Below are positions 23,590 to 32,894 of a stretch of DNA of 64,000 nucleotides, in pieces. The position numbers and the translations under genes were made by a program. The notes beneath the pieces were generated by a model. It made no database searches. It was not told the origin of the DNA and saw only the letters and a program-made list of their open reading frames with translations. Source of the DNA: Acidovorax sp. Leaf191 (GTDB lineage: Bacteria > Pseudomonadota > Gammaproteobacteria > Burkholderiales > Burkholderiaceae_C); NCBI RefSeq assembly GCF_001424425.1, contig NZ_LMPT01000020.1:161441-225440 (forward strand), in the 5' to 3' direction. Each line of letters begins with the position of its first letter. The stretch's first letter is position 1.

Positions 23590-24342
23590 TCAGGCGCGGC
23601 CGCCCTTCAGCCAGGCCACCAGTTCGTCGCTGATGAGCGCCTGGTTGATGGCGTCGTCCGGCTGCTTCACCCAGCTGCGCACCTGGTTGACGGCGGTGAA
23701 GCCCACGTTGCCGAACTGCTCGCCCAGGCGCTCGATGTACGGAAACTTCGCCGACTGGTTGCTCACCCCCAGGAAGTGGAAGTACACGCCATCACCCCGG
23801 GCTTGCGAGGCCTTGAGCAGCGCGGTGGTCTTGGCTTCGTCGGAGCTTTCGCCGTCGGTCACGAAGAAGATCAGCGTCTGGCGCGGCGCGACGGCGGGCG
23901 CCGCGGCAGCGCTGGCGCCCAGCAGCCTGGCGAAGAAGCCTTGGGGCCGGGCCGCAGCGGGCGCCCAGCCAAAGTCGGCCAGCACGCGCTCCAGCACGTA
24001 CGAATAGTCGGTGCCGCCCTGGTAGCCCGGGCAGCCGATGATTTCGCGCTGCACGTAGCCCGCGTAGTTGCGGGCGCTCACGTCGGCCGCGTGGTGCACG
24101 TTGCGGGGGCCGTTGGAGAAGGTGTAGACCTCCATCTTCTGGTCGGGGTCGAACAGCGCAGCCCAGGGGATCAGCCGCGTGAGCAGGTCGTTGGTGACGC
24201 CCTGGCGGTGTTCATCGTCGAAGGACCCGGACACGTCCATCACGAAGGCGACGTCCACCTTGGGTGGGTCGCTCACGCCCGCTTTGGCCAGGTTCAGCAC
24301 GAGGGCTTGCTGCGATTTGTTCAGGTCCAGGGTCAACGCCAT
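23590..24342 (-). CDS. vWA-domain protein of a TerD/TelA stress module (TerF-like)
   Basis: The 250-residue protein starts MALTLDLNKSQQALVLNL, a short TerD-like N-terminal strand pair, then a von Willebrand factor A domain. The metal-ion-dependent adhesion site is complete: DVSGS at residues 36-40, a later GGTDYSY and TDGESSD. Such proteins accompany tellurite/stress (ter) genes. It is the last of four co-directional genes (telA, terD, unknown helical protein, this one). The likely role is a metal-dependent scaffold in a cytoplasmic stress complex; the actual stress is unknown. Confidence 0.85.
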   Translation of the reverse strand: MALTLDLNKSQQALVLNLAKAGVSDPPKVDVAFVMDVSGSFDDEHRQGVTNDLLTRLIPWAALFDPDQKMEVYTFSNGPRNVHHAADVSARNYAGYVQREIIGCPGYQGGTDYSYVLERVLADFGWAPAAARPQGFFARLLGASAAAAPAVAPRQTLIFFVTDGESSDEAKTTALLKASQARGDGVYFHFLGVSNQSAKFPYIERLGEQFGNVGFTAVNQVRSWVKQPDDAINQALISDELVAWLKGGRA

Positions 24343-24359
24343 GTGTGGGGTCCGTGAAG

Positions 24360-25412
24360 TCAGGAGATGTGAAGCAGGCCCAGAAGGCCTTGCAGCTGTT
24401 GGGCGAGCGCGTAGCGCTCGGTGTCGTTCAATGGGCGCGACTGGGTGGCCAGCGTCACCTTTTCCATCCAGGCGGGCAAGGCCATCAGTACGGTGTCCTG
24501 AATGCGGTGGATCAATGCGTCCAGGTGGTGCTGGCTGCCCTGGCGCAGCACCATGCCGCTGTGGATGTGCAGCACCGTCTGCGCCAACGCGCTGGCGCGT
24601 TGCACCAGGGCGTAGGCGCGCGGGTCGGCGTCGGTGCCCGGCCCGGCGCTCACCGCATCGGCCAGGTAGTGCGCCGCCAGGCTCAGCGCATCGAGCCGCA
24701 GCGCCAAGGGGGCGAGCTCCCCCGAGATGGCTTGCAGCTCGGACTGCAGCGTGCGCAAGGCCGGCAGGGCCTGCGACAGGTGCTGCCGCAGCTGCGCCAG
24801 CTCGCCCTGGCTGGCCTGCAGCACCTGGCCGGGTCCGGCATCGCTCTTCCAAAAGCGCAACGAGGATTTGGCGGGGGCCTGCCATTTTTCGGCCACCACC
24901 TCCAGCAGGGCGTGCAGCCGGGCCATGTGGCGCAGGCTGGCCTGCAGCGTGTCGGAATGGATGATCTGCAAGGACGCATCGACCAGCGCGCCATAGTGGC
25001 GCTGCGCCTCGTCGCCCCAGCGCGCGGCCTGCGCTGCGCTCAAGGTATCGATGACCGTGTCCTGCAGCAGGCGCTCGGCCTGCTGCAGCACTTCGGGCCG
25101 CGCGCCGGGAAACCGCTCGGACAACTGGCGCAGGCTGACATCCACCCCCCGCCGGATGGTGCCGGGCACCACCGAAGGCGGCGCCCTGCGGCCCACGGCG
25201 GCACTGCCTGGCGGGGACACGACGGTGGTGGGCGCTGCGGAGAGCCCCCCCGGTGCAGGCATTGCCGGCGCTGCAGCGGGTGCGCCGGGTGCGCCGGACG
25301 CGATCACCGTGGCGCGCAGCACGCGGCCGCCGCCCGCATCCTGCGGCCCCTGGGCAGACGGGGCGCCGGGTGGCGGGGTGGCGGGCGTGTGGGTGATGAC
25401 CTTGGGCTTCAT
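24360..25412 (-). CDS. Helical protein of unknown function in the TelA/TerD module
   Basis: Family not recognised. The 350-residue product has a Pro/Ala-rich, probably disordered N-terminal part (about 1-85, rich in APAAAP and PPG) and then an almost wholly helical region without Cys (about 90-350: LRQLSERFPGARPEVLQQAE, LHALLEVVAEKW, LNDTERYALAQQLQGLLGLL). Eighteen bases separate it from the vWA gene and its 5' end lies close behind terD, so it is surely in the same operon. It may be structurally related to TelA, which is also helical, but I see no diagnostic motif. The start at 25412 (MKPKVITHTP) is a best guess. Confidence 0.7.
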   Translation of the reverse strand: MKPKVITHTPATPPPGAPSAQGPQDAGGGRVLRATVIASGAPGAPAAAPAMPAPGGLSAAPTTVVSPPGSAAVGRRAPPSVVPGTIRRGVDVSLRQLSERFPGARPEVLQQAERLLQDTVIDTLSAAQAARWGDEAQRHYGALVDASLQIIHSDTLQASLRHMARLHALLEVVAEKWQAPAKSSLRFWKSDAGPGQVLQASQGELAQLRQHLSQALPALRTLQSELQAISGELAPLALRLDALSLAAHYLADAVSAGPGTDADPRAYALVQRASALAQTVLHIHSGMVLRQGSQHHLDALIHRIQDTVLMALPAWMEKVTLATQSRPLNDTERYALAQQLQGLLGLLHIS

Positions 25413-25465
25413 CCAGTGCAGGCAACGCGGCGGTGGCGGGCCTGGCGAGGGCCACTCACGGCATG

Positions 25466-26077
25466 TCAGGAAAAGTGCGACAGGATGAAGTTGAAATCGC
25501 CGTTGAAGCCGCTGCCCGCGGCCAGGTAGTGCCAACCGCTGCCTTCCAGCAGCAGGCTGCCCATCTGCACGGCATTGAAGGGGCCGAACTCATTGGACAG
25601 CAGGTACTCGCCCAGCACCAGCCCCTGGTCGTTCTTGATGCGGATGCCGGCATTCTTCACCGACGAGAAATTGGCCGCCCCGGCAGCGTGGATGGTCACG
25701 AAGATCGGGATCTCGTTCACGCCGGCCGGGATCTTGCTGCCGTCGATGGACAGGGTTTCGTCCACGTCCAGGTTCACGCCCGTGCGCGCGTCGCCCGAAT
25801 GGGTGATGCCGCCTTCCGGGGTGGAGAACGAGCCGTCGGCGTGCGTGGTCAGCACGCCTTGGGGGTTGGTCTTCTTGGCGTTGTAGGTGCTCAGCACCTG
25901 GTCGAAGCTGGTCACCTTGGCACCGCCGCCGCCATTGGTGGCCAGCAGCGCGTGGGTGTCCAGGTCGTGCGCGGAATCCCAGTACAGCTCCACGGTGAAG
26001 CGCGCGGGCTTGGCGAGGTTCAGCGACAGTTTGGGGGCGGCGTCGCCGGGTTTGGAGAGTTTGAGTTCGAGGGCCAT
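25466..26077 (-). CDS. terD: TerD-family protein
   Basis: The 203-residue protein shows the TerD fold signatures: ELYWDSAHDLDTHALLATNG near residue 30, DLDVDETLSIDGSKIP, and the end segment NEFGPFNAVQMGSLL. TerD proteins bind calcium through acidic loops and belong to ter operons linked to tellurite, phage and other stresses. It lies 47 bases after telA on the same strand. Confidence 0.9.
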   Translation of the reverse strand: MALELKLSKPGDAAPKLSLNLAKPARFTVELYWDSAHDLDTHALLATNGGGGAKVTSFDQVLSTYNAKKTNPQGVLTTHADGSFSTPEGGITHSGDARTGVNLDVDETLSIDGSKIPAGVNEIPIFVTIHAAGAANFSSVKNAGIRIKNDQGLVLGEYLLSNEFGPFNAVQMGSLLLEGSGWHYLAAGSGFNGDFNFILSHFS

Positions 26078-26124
26078 GTCGGGTTTTTGGACGTTGGATC
26101 TGTTGAAGGGTCAGCTGCGCCGGG

Positions 26125-27357
26125 TCAATACTTCAGGGGCTGGTCGGGGCGCAGCTGCTGGCCCACGGCCAGCATGTCCTGGCGGGCCTGGGCGAACATC
26201 TCGCGGGCCTGCGCGAATTTCTGCTGGTTGTCGGCGCGGGCCTGCTCCACCACGCCCACCAGTTGGGCGGTATCGGCGACGATCGCCTGCAGCTGCTGCG
26301 CCTGGGCCAGGCGGTTGTCGCCCGGGGCGTTGGCGGCCTTGGTCACCACGTCCTTCATCAGCACCGAGCGCACACCCGCAAGGTTCTGGTCCAGCGCCGC
26401 GCCGTGGTCGGCCAGCTGCTGTACCGACTGGGTGACCAGCGCGCCGTGCAGGGTCAGCAGCGTCATCTTGATGCTGGCGAAGCGGCTCGATGCGGTGGTG
26501 GTGGTCTCTTGCAGCGTGGCGATGGCGGCGTTCTGCAGCTGGCGGATCACGAGCTGGTCGGCCGGCAGGCGGCTCAGCGTGCCCTCCAGCGCCAGCGCGC
26601 GCGACTCCAGCGCCTGCAGCTTGTCCTTGAGCTCGCTCAGGCGCACGGATGCTTGCGCATCGCCCGGCTGCACGGCCTGCTCCGCCTGCGCCACCAGCTC
26701 GCGCGAGCGCACCAGGAACACGGACAGGAAGGCCACCACCACGGCGAAGTCGCTGTAGCGGCCCCGGTAGGCGTCCTTGAGCCGCTCCAGCGCGCGGATC
26801 TCGCCGTCGAGCTTTTGCTGCTCCTGGCGCAGTTCGACATCCATCTTCTGCACCACGTCGACCAGCGTCTTCGTCTTGCCCTGGGCCAGGCGGCGGGTTT
26901 CCTCCCACACGGCGGCCAGCGCCTTGGCCGCCGCGGCCTTGCTGAACAGGCCGCCGATGCGTGAGAGCAGGCTGGGCTCGGGGTGGGTGATCTTGCGGGC
27001 CAGGGCCGGCAGGTCTTCCTTGTCGACCGCCTCCTTGAGGCTGGCGATGAGCTTGAAGATCTTCGGGTCGCTGCCCTGGTCGATGCGCGCCAGAAAGCCG
27101 TCGAGCGTGCGGTGCAGGGCCGTCTCGATGTCCGCCCCCAGCGTGACGACCTCGCGGGTGGGCATGGCCAGAAAGTCCACCTGCGACAGGCTTTGCTGCA
27201 CCTGTTGCTGCTGCTCGGCATTCAGGGCGACGGGAAAGTGGGCGGGGAGCACCAGCGCTCCGGTGGCATCTGGCCCGGTCGCGGGCCAGGCCGCGGCAGC
27301 CTGCGGTACCACCGCGTTGCCGCCAATCACAGTCGCAGTCAAGGGAGAGGTGGCCAT
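26125..27357 (-). CDS. telA: Toxic anion resistance protein TelA
   Basis: The 410-residue mostly helical protein is of the TelA/KlaA family: VDFLAMPTREVVTLGADIETALHRTLDGFLARID, LSRIGGLFSKA, TLVDVVQKMDVELRQEQQKLDGEI and SRFASIKMTLLTLHGALVTQSVQQLADHG are hallmark segments (each cited in part). TelA was named for tellurite resistance but its molecular function is unknown. The start at 27357 (MATSPLTATV) fits the family. It is first in the four-gene module and 52 bases downstream of ubiA on the same strand. Confidence 0.93.
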   Translation of the reverse strand: MATSPLTATVIGGNAVVPQAAAAWPATGPDATGALVLPAHFPVALNAEQQQQVQQSLSQVDFLAMPTREVVTLGADIETALHRTLDGFLARIDQGSDPKIFKLIASLKEAVDKEDLPALARKITHPEPSLLSRIGGLFSKAAAAKALAAVWEETRRLAQGKTKTLVDVVQKMDVELRQEQQKLDGEIRALERLKDAYRGRYSDFAVVVAFLSVFLVRSRELVAQAEQAVQPGDAQASVRLSELKDKLQALESRALALEGTLSRLPADQLVIRQLQNAAIATLQETTTTASSRFASIKMTLLTLHGALVTQSVQQLADHGAALDQNLAGVRSVLMKDVVTKAANAPGDNRLAQAQQLQAIVADTAQLVGVVEQARADNQQKFAQAREMFAQARQDMLAVGQQLRPDQPLKY

Positions 27358-27409
27358 GCGTATCTCATGTTGGATCTGGGGACAGGGGGATGGATCGGCG
27401 GACGCCAGT

Positions 27410-28285
27410 TTACTGGCGCACCAGGTAGCTGCCCGCGATGCCTGCAAACACCGTGGCGCCCAGCCAGTGGTTCACCCGAAAGGCCTTGAAGCAGCCCTCG
27501 CGGGTGCGGTGGCGGATCAGGCTCCAGTGCCAGGCCACCTGGGCGAGCGCGGCGGCGATTGCTATATAAAAAATAGCACCTAGCGCATACGGGGCCAGCG
27601 CCAGGACCCAAATAGCCAGGAAAGCCAGGTAGAAGGCCACGATCGCCGGCACATCCCGTCGGCCCAGGGTGATGGCCGATGTCTTGATGCCGATCTTGAG
27701 GTCGTCGTCGCGATCGACCATGGCGTATTCGGTGTCGTAGGCCAGCACCCAGCACAGGTTGCCCAGCCACATCCACCATGCCACGGCGGGCACGGTGCCC
27801 TGCACGGCGGCGAAAGCGATCACGATGCCGAAGTTGAAGGCGATGCCCAGCACCGCCTGCGGCATGGAGATGATGCGCTTGGTGAAAGGGTAGGCGATGG
27901 CCACCAGCAGCGCGGGCACCGACCAGGCAATGGCCGCCGCGTTGGTGGTGAGCACCAGGCCGAACGCCAGCAGCGCCAGCACGGCGCCCAGCCCCAGGGC
28001 CTCCTTCACCGACACGGCGCCGGTGGTCACGGGGCGCTGCGCGGTGCGCTTGACGTGCTTGTCGAAGTCGCGGTCGGCCACATCGTTCACGCAGCAGCCA
28101 GCGCTGCGCATGAGGATGGTGCCCAGCACGAACACCGCAAGCAGGTGCCAGCCCGGAAAGCCGTCGGCCGCGATCCACAACGCGGACAGCGTGGGCCACA
28201 GGCACACCAGCCAGCCGGCGGGGCGGTCCCAGCGGATGAGGTCGAGGTACAGGGCGAAGCGGCTGCGGGGGGCGACGGTGGACAT
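27410..28285 (-). CDS. ubiA: 4-hydroxybenzoate polyprenyltransferase
   Basis: The 291-residue membrane enzyme prenylates 4-hydroxybenzoate in ubiquinone synthesis. Both aspartate-rich motifs are present: [19 protein letters not shown] and [20 protein letters not shown]. About eight hydrophobic helices are visible. The start at 28285 ([19 protein letters not shown]) agrees with the family; the frame is open upstream but Cys/Arg-rich and unlike UbiA. Confidence 0.97.
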   Translation of the reverse strand: MSTVAPRSRFALYLDLIRWDRPAGWLVCLWPTLSALWIAADGFPGWHLLAVFVLGTILMRSAGCCVNDVADRDFDKHVKRTAQRPVTTGAVSVKEALGLGAVLALLAFGLVLTTNAAAIAWSVPALLVAIAYPFTKRIISMPQAVLGIAFNFGIVIAFAAVQGTVPAVAWWMWLGNLCWVLAYDTEYAMVDRDDDLKIGIKTSAITLGRRDVPAIVAFYLAFLAIWVLALAPYALGAIFYIAIAAALAQVAWHWSLIRHRTREGCFKAFRVNHWLGATVFAGIAGSYLVRQ

Positions 28286-28536
28286 GCGGCAGGCAGATGC
28301 GAAAGAAAGGGCTGGAACGCGGCACCAGGCGGCACAGCGGGGGCACAACGGGGGCAGGATCAGCCTGCCGGGGGCGCGGGCTGTGCGAATGTAGCAGCCG
28401 GCTGGCCGGCCGCACCCGGGTCCGGGCCTGAGCGGTGAGCGCCGATTGGCCGCACCCCGGCAGGGCTCTCCCTGTAACAAGCGTTGCAAACCCGGTAAAG
28501 TCCCCGGGTCACACCACCCCTAAGGACCTGCACCGC

Positions 28537-31500
28537 ATGCCCAGATCCTCCAGTACACAGGCCACCACACGCTTTGCCATCCCCCGCACGCTGATGGCGG
28601 GCTTCGTCGTGGCCGCACTGGCCACCCTGGTCATTGCCCTGGTCAACTTCCGCGCGTCCGAAATGCGCGGCGACGCCGTGGCGGCCATGGACCGCACCAC
28701 GCTGGCGATGCGCCAGCTCAATTTGTTCAACTCCGCGCTCAAGGACGCCGAAACCGGCCAGCGCGGCTTCCTGCTGACAGGCGAGGTGAGCTACCTGCAG
28801 CCCTACCAACTGGCATTGACGTCGCTGGACCGGCAGATGACGGCCCTCAAGGCCAGCACCAACGACGACCCGATCCACCGCCGCATGGTGACGCAGATCG
28901 ACGACCTCACGCGGCAGAAGCTGCGCGAGCTGAACGAAACCGTCGAACTGTACAAAGGCGGCAACCGGGACGCCGCCATGGCCCTGGTGCGCACCGACGC
29001 GGGCAAGAATCTGATGGACCGGGTGCGCGACCTCTCGTCCGACCTGTTCACCCTGCAGAGCCAGCAACTGGAATCCCGCCGCCAGGCCTGGGTGGATGCT
29101 GCGACGATGTCGGCCTACTACTCGTGGGGCGGCTCGATCGTGCTGCTGGCGCTGATCTGCGCCTCGGCCGCCATGACCTCGCGGGAATACCGCTCCAAGT
29201 CGCGGCAGTCGTGGGTGTCCGCCGGCCTGACCGGCCTGGGCCAGCGCCTGCAGGGCGACCACCGGCTGGAAGACATCGGCAAGCTGGCCCTGGAGTACCT
29301 GGCCGGCTACCTCAAGGCCAACGTGGGCGCAGGCTACGTGGCCGAGTCCGGCGGCGGGTTCTCGCTGTTCGGCGGCTATGCGCTGCCGCGCGAGCGGCTC
29401 ACCCAGACGCTGCTGGCCAACGAAGGCCTGGTGGGCGAGGCAGCGCGCACCCGCACACTGCTGCACGTGCGCGACGTGCCTTCCACCCACTTGCTGGTGT
29501 CGTCCAGCACGGGCCAATCGAGCCCGGCCGAGCTGCTGGTGGCCCCCGCGGTGGAAAACGGCAAGGTGTATGCCGTGATCGAGCTGGGCTTCTACCGCGC
29601 GCTGGACGATGCCGAGCGCAGCCTGATGGAGCGTGCCTCCGAGATGCTGGCCATCGCCATCCGCTCCGGCGCGGACCGCACCCGGCTGGAAGCGCTGCTG
29701 GAGGAAACACAGCGCCAGTCCGAGGAACTGCAGACGCAGCAGGAAGAGCTGCGCGTGAACAACGAAGAGCTGGAGCAGCAAAGCCGCATCCTGCAGGAGT
29801 CGCAGGCGCAGATGGAGGTGCAGCAGACCGAGCTGGAGCAGACCAACGCCCACCTGGAAGAGCAGACCCAGCAGCTGGAATACCAGCGCGAACAGATGCT
29901 GCGCGCCCAGAGCGCCCTGACCGACAAGGCGCGCGAGCTGGAAACGGCCAGCCAGTACAAGAGCGAGTTCCTGGCCAACATGAGCCACGAGCTGCGCACC
30001 CCGCTGAACTCCACGCTCATCCTCGCCAAGCTCTTGGCCGACAACAAGCCCGGCAACCTCTCCGGCGACCAGGTGAAGTACGCCCAGACCATCTACTCCG
30101 CGGGCAACGACCTGCTGGCGCTGATCAACGACATCCTCGACCTGGCCAAGATCGAGGCCGGCCAGGCCACCGTGTCGGTCGAGACCGTGCAGGTGGGCAA
30201 GGCGGTGCAGGCGCTGGTGGAGCCGCTGCGCCTGCTGGCCCAGGAGAAGGGCCTGGCACTGTCGGCCACCGTGGCCGCGGACGTGCCCACGATGGAGACC
30301 GACCCGCTGCGCCTGGGCCAGGTGCTCAAGAACCTGCTGTCCAACGCGCTCAAGTTCACCGAAAAAGGCTCCATCACCCTGCAGGTGTCGCGCGGCACGG
30401 GGGATACGGTGGTGTTTGCGGTGCGGGACACGGGCATCGGCATCCCCGCGCACCAGCAGGAGCTGATTTTCGAAGCCTTCCGCCAGGCCGACGGCAGCAC
30501 CCACCGCAAGTACGGCGGCACGGGGCTGGGCCTGTCGATCTCGCGCGACCTGGCGCAGCTGCTGGGCGGCGCGATCTCGGTCGAGAGCACGCCTGGCGAA
30601 GGCAGCGTGTTCACATTGACGCTGCCGGCGCGGCTGGCAGCGCTGCAGGCAGATGCGGCAGCGGCTGCGGGCACTCCGTACACCGCACAACCCGCCCATG
30701 CCGCACACACCGCCCCCATGGCGACGCCCGCGGCCCTGGCACCGACCGCGCCCCAACTGGCGGGCGTGGCCCAGGCGCTGGGCGCCATCGCAGCGCCTCA
30801 GGCGGCCGCCACCGGCGCCGCAGCGCCCCTGCGCGCGAGTGCCCGCAGCATCCTCGTCGTGGAAGACGACGAGCGCTTCGCCAACATCCTGTGCGACCTG
30901 GCCCGTGAAATGGACTTCGAGAGCCACATGGCCTTCAACGCGGCGGACGGCCTGGCCATGGCCGCGCAGCTGCTGCCCAGCGCCATCGTGCTGGACGTGA
31001 ACCTGCCCGACTTCTCCGGCCTGGGCGTGCTCGACCAGCTCAAGCGCAACCCGGTCACGCGGCACATCCCCGTGCACGTGGTGTCGGTGGCGGACTATTC
31101 GCAGGAGGCCATGGGCCGCGGCGCCGTGGGCTACGCGCTCAAGCCCGTCAAGCGCGACGAGCTCGTGCAGGCCCTGCAGCGCCTGGAGGCCAAGTTCACC
31201 CAGAACCTGCGCCGCGTGCTGGTGGTGGAAGACGACGAGCGCCAGCGCGAGAGCGTGCGCCACCTCTTGAGCCGCGACGACGTGGAGATCGTCTGCGCCG
31301 GCACCGCCGGGGTGGCGCTGGACCACCTGCGCGGCTCCACCTTCGACTGCATGGTGATGGACCTGAACCTGCCCGACCTCACCGGCTTCGAGCTGCTGCA
31401 GCAGATGACCGAGCAGGACGGCGTGTCGTTCCCGCCCGTCATCGTCTACACCGGCCGCGCACTGTCGCGCGACGAGGAGCAGCAGCTGCGGCGCTTCTCC

Positions 31501-32025
31501 AAATCCATCATCGTCAAGGACGCCCGCTCGCCCGAGCGGCTGCTCGACGAGGTCACGCTGTTCCTGCACCAGGTCGAGTCCGAGCTGTCGGCGGAGCACC
31601 GCCAGATGCTGCAGTCCGCGCGCAGCCGCGAGACGGCGCTGGAAGGCCGCAATGTGCTGGTGGTGGAAGACGACGTGCGCAACGTGTTCGCGCTCTCGAG
31701 CATCCTGGAGCCCACGGGCATCAAGCTGCAGATTGCCCGCAACGGCATCGAGGCACTGGAGGCGCTGGAACGCGCCGACGCCAGCGGCCCTGCGGTGGAC
31801 CTGGTGCTGATGGACATCATGATGCCGGAGATGGACGGCTACACCGCCATGCGCGAGATCCGCAACCGCCCCGCATGGCGCCGCCTGCCCATCATCGCGC
31901 TGACCGCCAAGGCCATGAAGGACGATCAGGAAAAGTGCCTGGCCGCCGGCGCCAACGACTACATCGCCAAGCCGCTGGATGTGGAAAAACTCCTGTCGCT
32001 CGTGCGCGTCTGGATGCCCAAGTAA
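28537..32025 (+). CDS. Hybrid histidine kinase: CHASE3-GAF-coiled coil-HisKA-HATPase with three receiver domains
   Basis: A 1162-residue sensor. Two membrane helices (about 19-41 and 193-213) bracket a CHASE3 extracytoplasmic domain (LKDAETGQRGFLLTGEVSYL). A GAF domain (about 235-380) follows, then a Glu/Gln-rich coiled coil (about 383-473), HisKA with phospho-acceptor His484 (MSHELRTPLNS), and an HATPase domain (NLLSNALKFTEKG, GTGLGLSISRDLAQ). An Ala/Pro linker leads to three receiver domains with phospho-Asp at about 820, 942 and 1093. No HPt domain is present. An AAGGA ribosome binding site precedes the ATG. cheR, cheB and a receiver-kinase gene follow at once, so it probably heads a signalling operon. 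Confidence 0.93.
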   Translation: MPRSSSTQATTRFAIPRTLMAGFVVAALATLVIALVNFRASEMRGDAVAAMDRTTLAMRQLNLFNSALKDAETGQRGFLLTGEVSYLQPYQLALTSLDRQMTALKASTNDDPIHRRMVTQIDDLTRQKLRELNETVELYKGGNRDAAMALVRTDAGKNLMDRVRDLSSDLFTLQSQQLESRRQAWVDAATMSAYYSWGGSIVLLALICASAAMTSREYRSKSRQSWVSAGLTGLGQRLQGDHRLEDIGKLALEYLAGYLKANVGAGYVAESGGGFSLFGGYALPRERLTQTLLANEGLVGEAARTRTLLHVRDVPSTHLLVSSSTGQSSPAELLVAPAVENGKVYAVIELGFYRALDDAERSLMERASEMLAIAIRSGADRTRLEALLEETQRQSEELQTQQEELRVNNEELEQQSRILQESQAQMEVQQTELEQTNAHLEEQTQQLEYQREQMLRAQSALTDKARELETASQYKSEFLANMSHELRTPLNSTLILAKLLADNKPGNLSGDQVKYAQTIYSAGNDLLALINDILDLAKIEAGQATVSVETVQVGKAVQALVEPLRLLAQEKGLALSATVAADVPTMETDPLRLGQVLKNLLSNALKFTEKGSITLQVSRGTGDTVVFAVRDTGIGIPAHQQELIFEAFRQADGSTHRKYGGTGLGLSISRDLAQLLGGAISVESTPGEGSVFTLTLPARLAALQADAAAAAGTPYTAQPAHAAHTAPMATPAALAPTAPQLAGVAQALGAIAAPQAAATGAAAPLRASARSILVVEDDERFANILCDLAREMDFESHMAFNAADGLAMAAQLLPSAIVLDVNLPDFSGLGVLDQLKRNPVTRHIPVHVVSVADYSQEAMGRGAVGYALKPVKRDELVQALQRLEAKFTQNLRRVLVVEDDERQRESVRHLLSRDDVEIVCAGTAGVALDHLRGSTFDCMVMDLNLPDLTGFELLQQMTEQDGVSFPPVIVYTGRALSRDEEQQLRRFSKSIIVKDARSPERLLDEVTLFLHQVESELSAEHRQMLQSARSRETALEGRNVLVVEDDVRNVFALSSILEPTGIKLQIARNGIEALEALERADASGPAVDLVLMDIMMPEMDGYTAMREIRNRPAWRRLPIIALTAKAMKDDQEKCLAAGANDYIAKPLDVEKLLSLVRVWMPK

Positions 32026-32054
32026 CCCACCCAGCGAGCACCCCAGCCCGGCCC

Positions 32055-32894
32055 ATGTCCCTCTTGAAGAAAGCGAAGACCGCAGACATCGAGCAGCACC
32101 TGCTGATCGATGCGATCTACCACCGCTACCACTACGACTTCCGGGGGTACTCGCCGGCATCGCTCAAGCGCCGGCTGACCACGGCGCTGATCGAGTTCCA
32201 GTGCAAGACCCTGTCGCAGCTGCAGGACCGCGTGCTGCACGAGCCCCACGTGTTCCCGGCGCTGCTGGAGTACCTCACCGTGCAGGTGAGCGACATGTTC
32301 CGCGACCCCACGTACTTCCGCTCGCTGCGCGAAGAAGTGGTGCCGCTGCTGCGCACCTACCCCTCGCTCAAGGTCTGGGTGGCCGGCTGCAGCGCGGGCG
32401 AAGAGGTGTACTCGCTGGCCATCCTGCTGCAGGAAGAAGGCCTGCTGGACCGCACCCTGATCTACGCCACCGACATCAACCCGCACGCGCTGCGCCTGGC
32501 CGAATCCGGCGTGTTCGACCTCGCGCGTGTGGCGGCGTTCACCGAGAACCACGCACGCTCGGGCGCGCGCAGCTCGCTGTCGGACTACTACACCGCGCGC
32601 TATGGCCGCGTGGTGTTCGACAAGTCGCTGCGCGAACATGTGGTGTTCTCGGACCACAGCCTGGCCACCGACAGCGTGTTCGCCGAGGTGCACCTGGTGT
32701 CCTGCCGCAACGTGCTGATCTACTTCGAGCGCGACCTGCAAAACCGCGCGCTCGGGCTGTTTCGCGAGGCGTTGTGCCACCGGGGCTTTCTGGGCCTGGG
32801 CTCCAAGGAGTCGCTGCGCTTTTCGGCGGAGGCCCCGGCGTTCGACGACTTCGTGCTCGAAGACCGCATCTACCGCAAGAAGGCCGGCCTGTGA
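32055..32894 (+). CDS. cheR: CheR-type protein-glutamate methyltransferase
   Basis: The 279-residue enzyme methylates glutamate side chains with S-adenosylmethionine. The N-terminal helical domain (HRYHYDFRGYSPASLKRRL) is followed by the catalytic domain with KVWVAGCSAGEEVYSLAILL, IYATDINPHALRLAESGVF and SCRNVLIYFERDLQ. No chemoreceptor or CheA/CheW gene is next to it. Its stop overlaps the cheB start (GTGA). A non-chemotaxis role with the upstream kinase is likely. Confidence 0.92.
   Translation: MSLLKKAKTADIEQHLLIDAIYHRYHYDFRGYSPASLKRRLTTALIEFQCKTLSQLQDRVLHEPHVFPALLEYLTVQVSDMFRDPTYFRSLREEVVPLLRTYPSLKVWVAGCSAGEEVYSLAILLQEEGLLDRTLIYATDINPHALRLAESGVFDLARVAAFTENHARSGARSSLSDYYTARYGRVVFDKSLREHVVFSDHSLATDSVFAEVHLVSCRNVLIYFERDLQNRALGLFREALCHRGFLGLGSKESLRFSAEAPAFDDFVLEDRIYRKKAGL

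Noticed and set aside
23590..25455. Single long fusion gene covering the vWA and upstream genes
   Set aside because: Only the last 250 codons of that frame encode the vWA protein; upstream the frame is a shadow of the helical-protein gene in another frame.
28360..32160. Very long open frame on the minus strand opposite the hybrid kinase gene
   Set aside because: Its translation is a His/Gln/Arg/Leu-rich string without domains, and the plus-strand frame has clear kinase and receiver motifs. It is an antisense artefact of GC-rich codon use.
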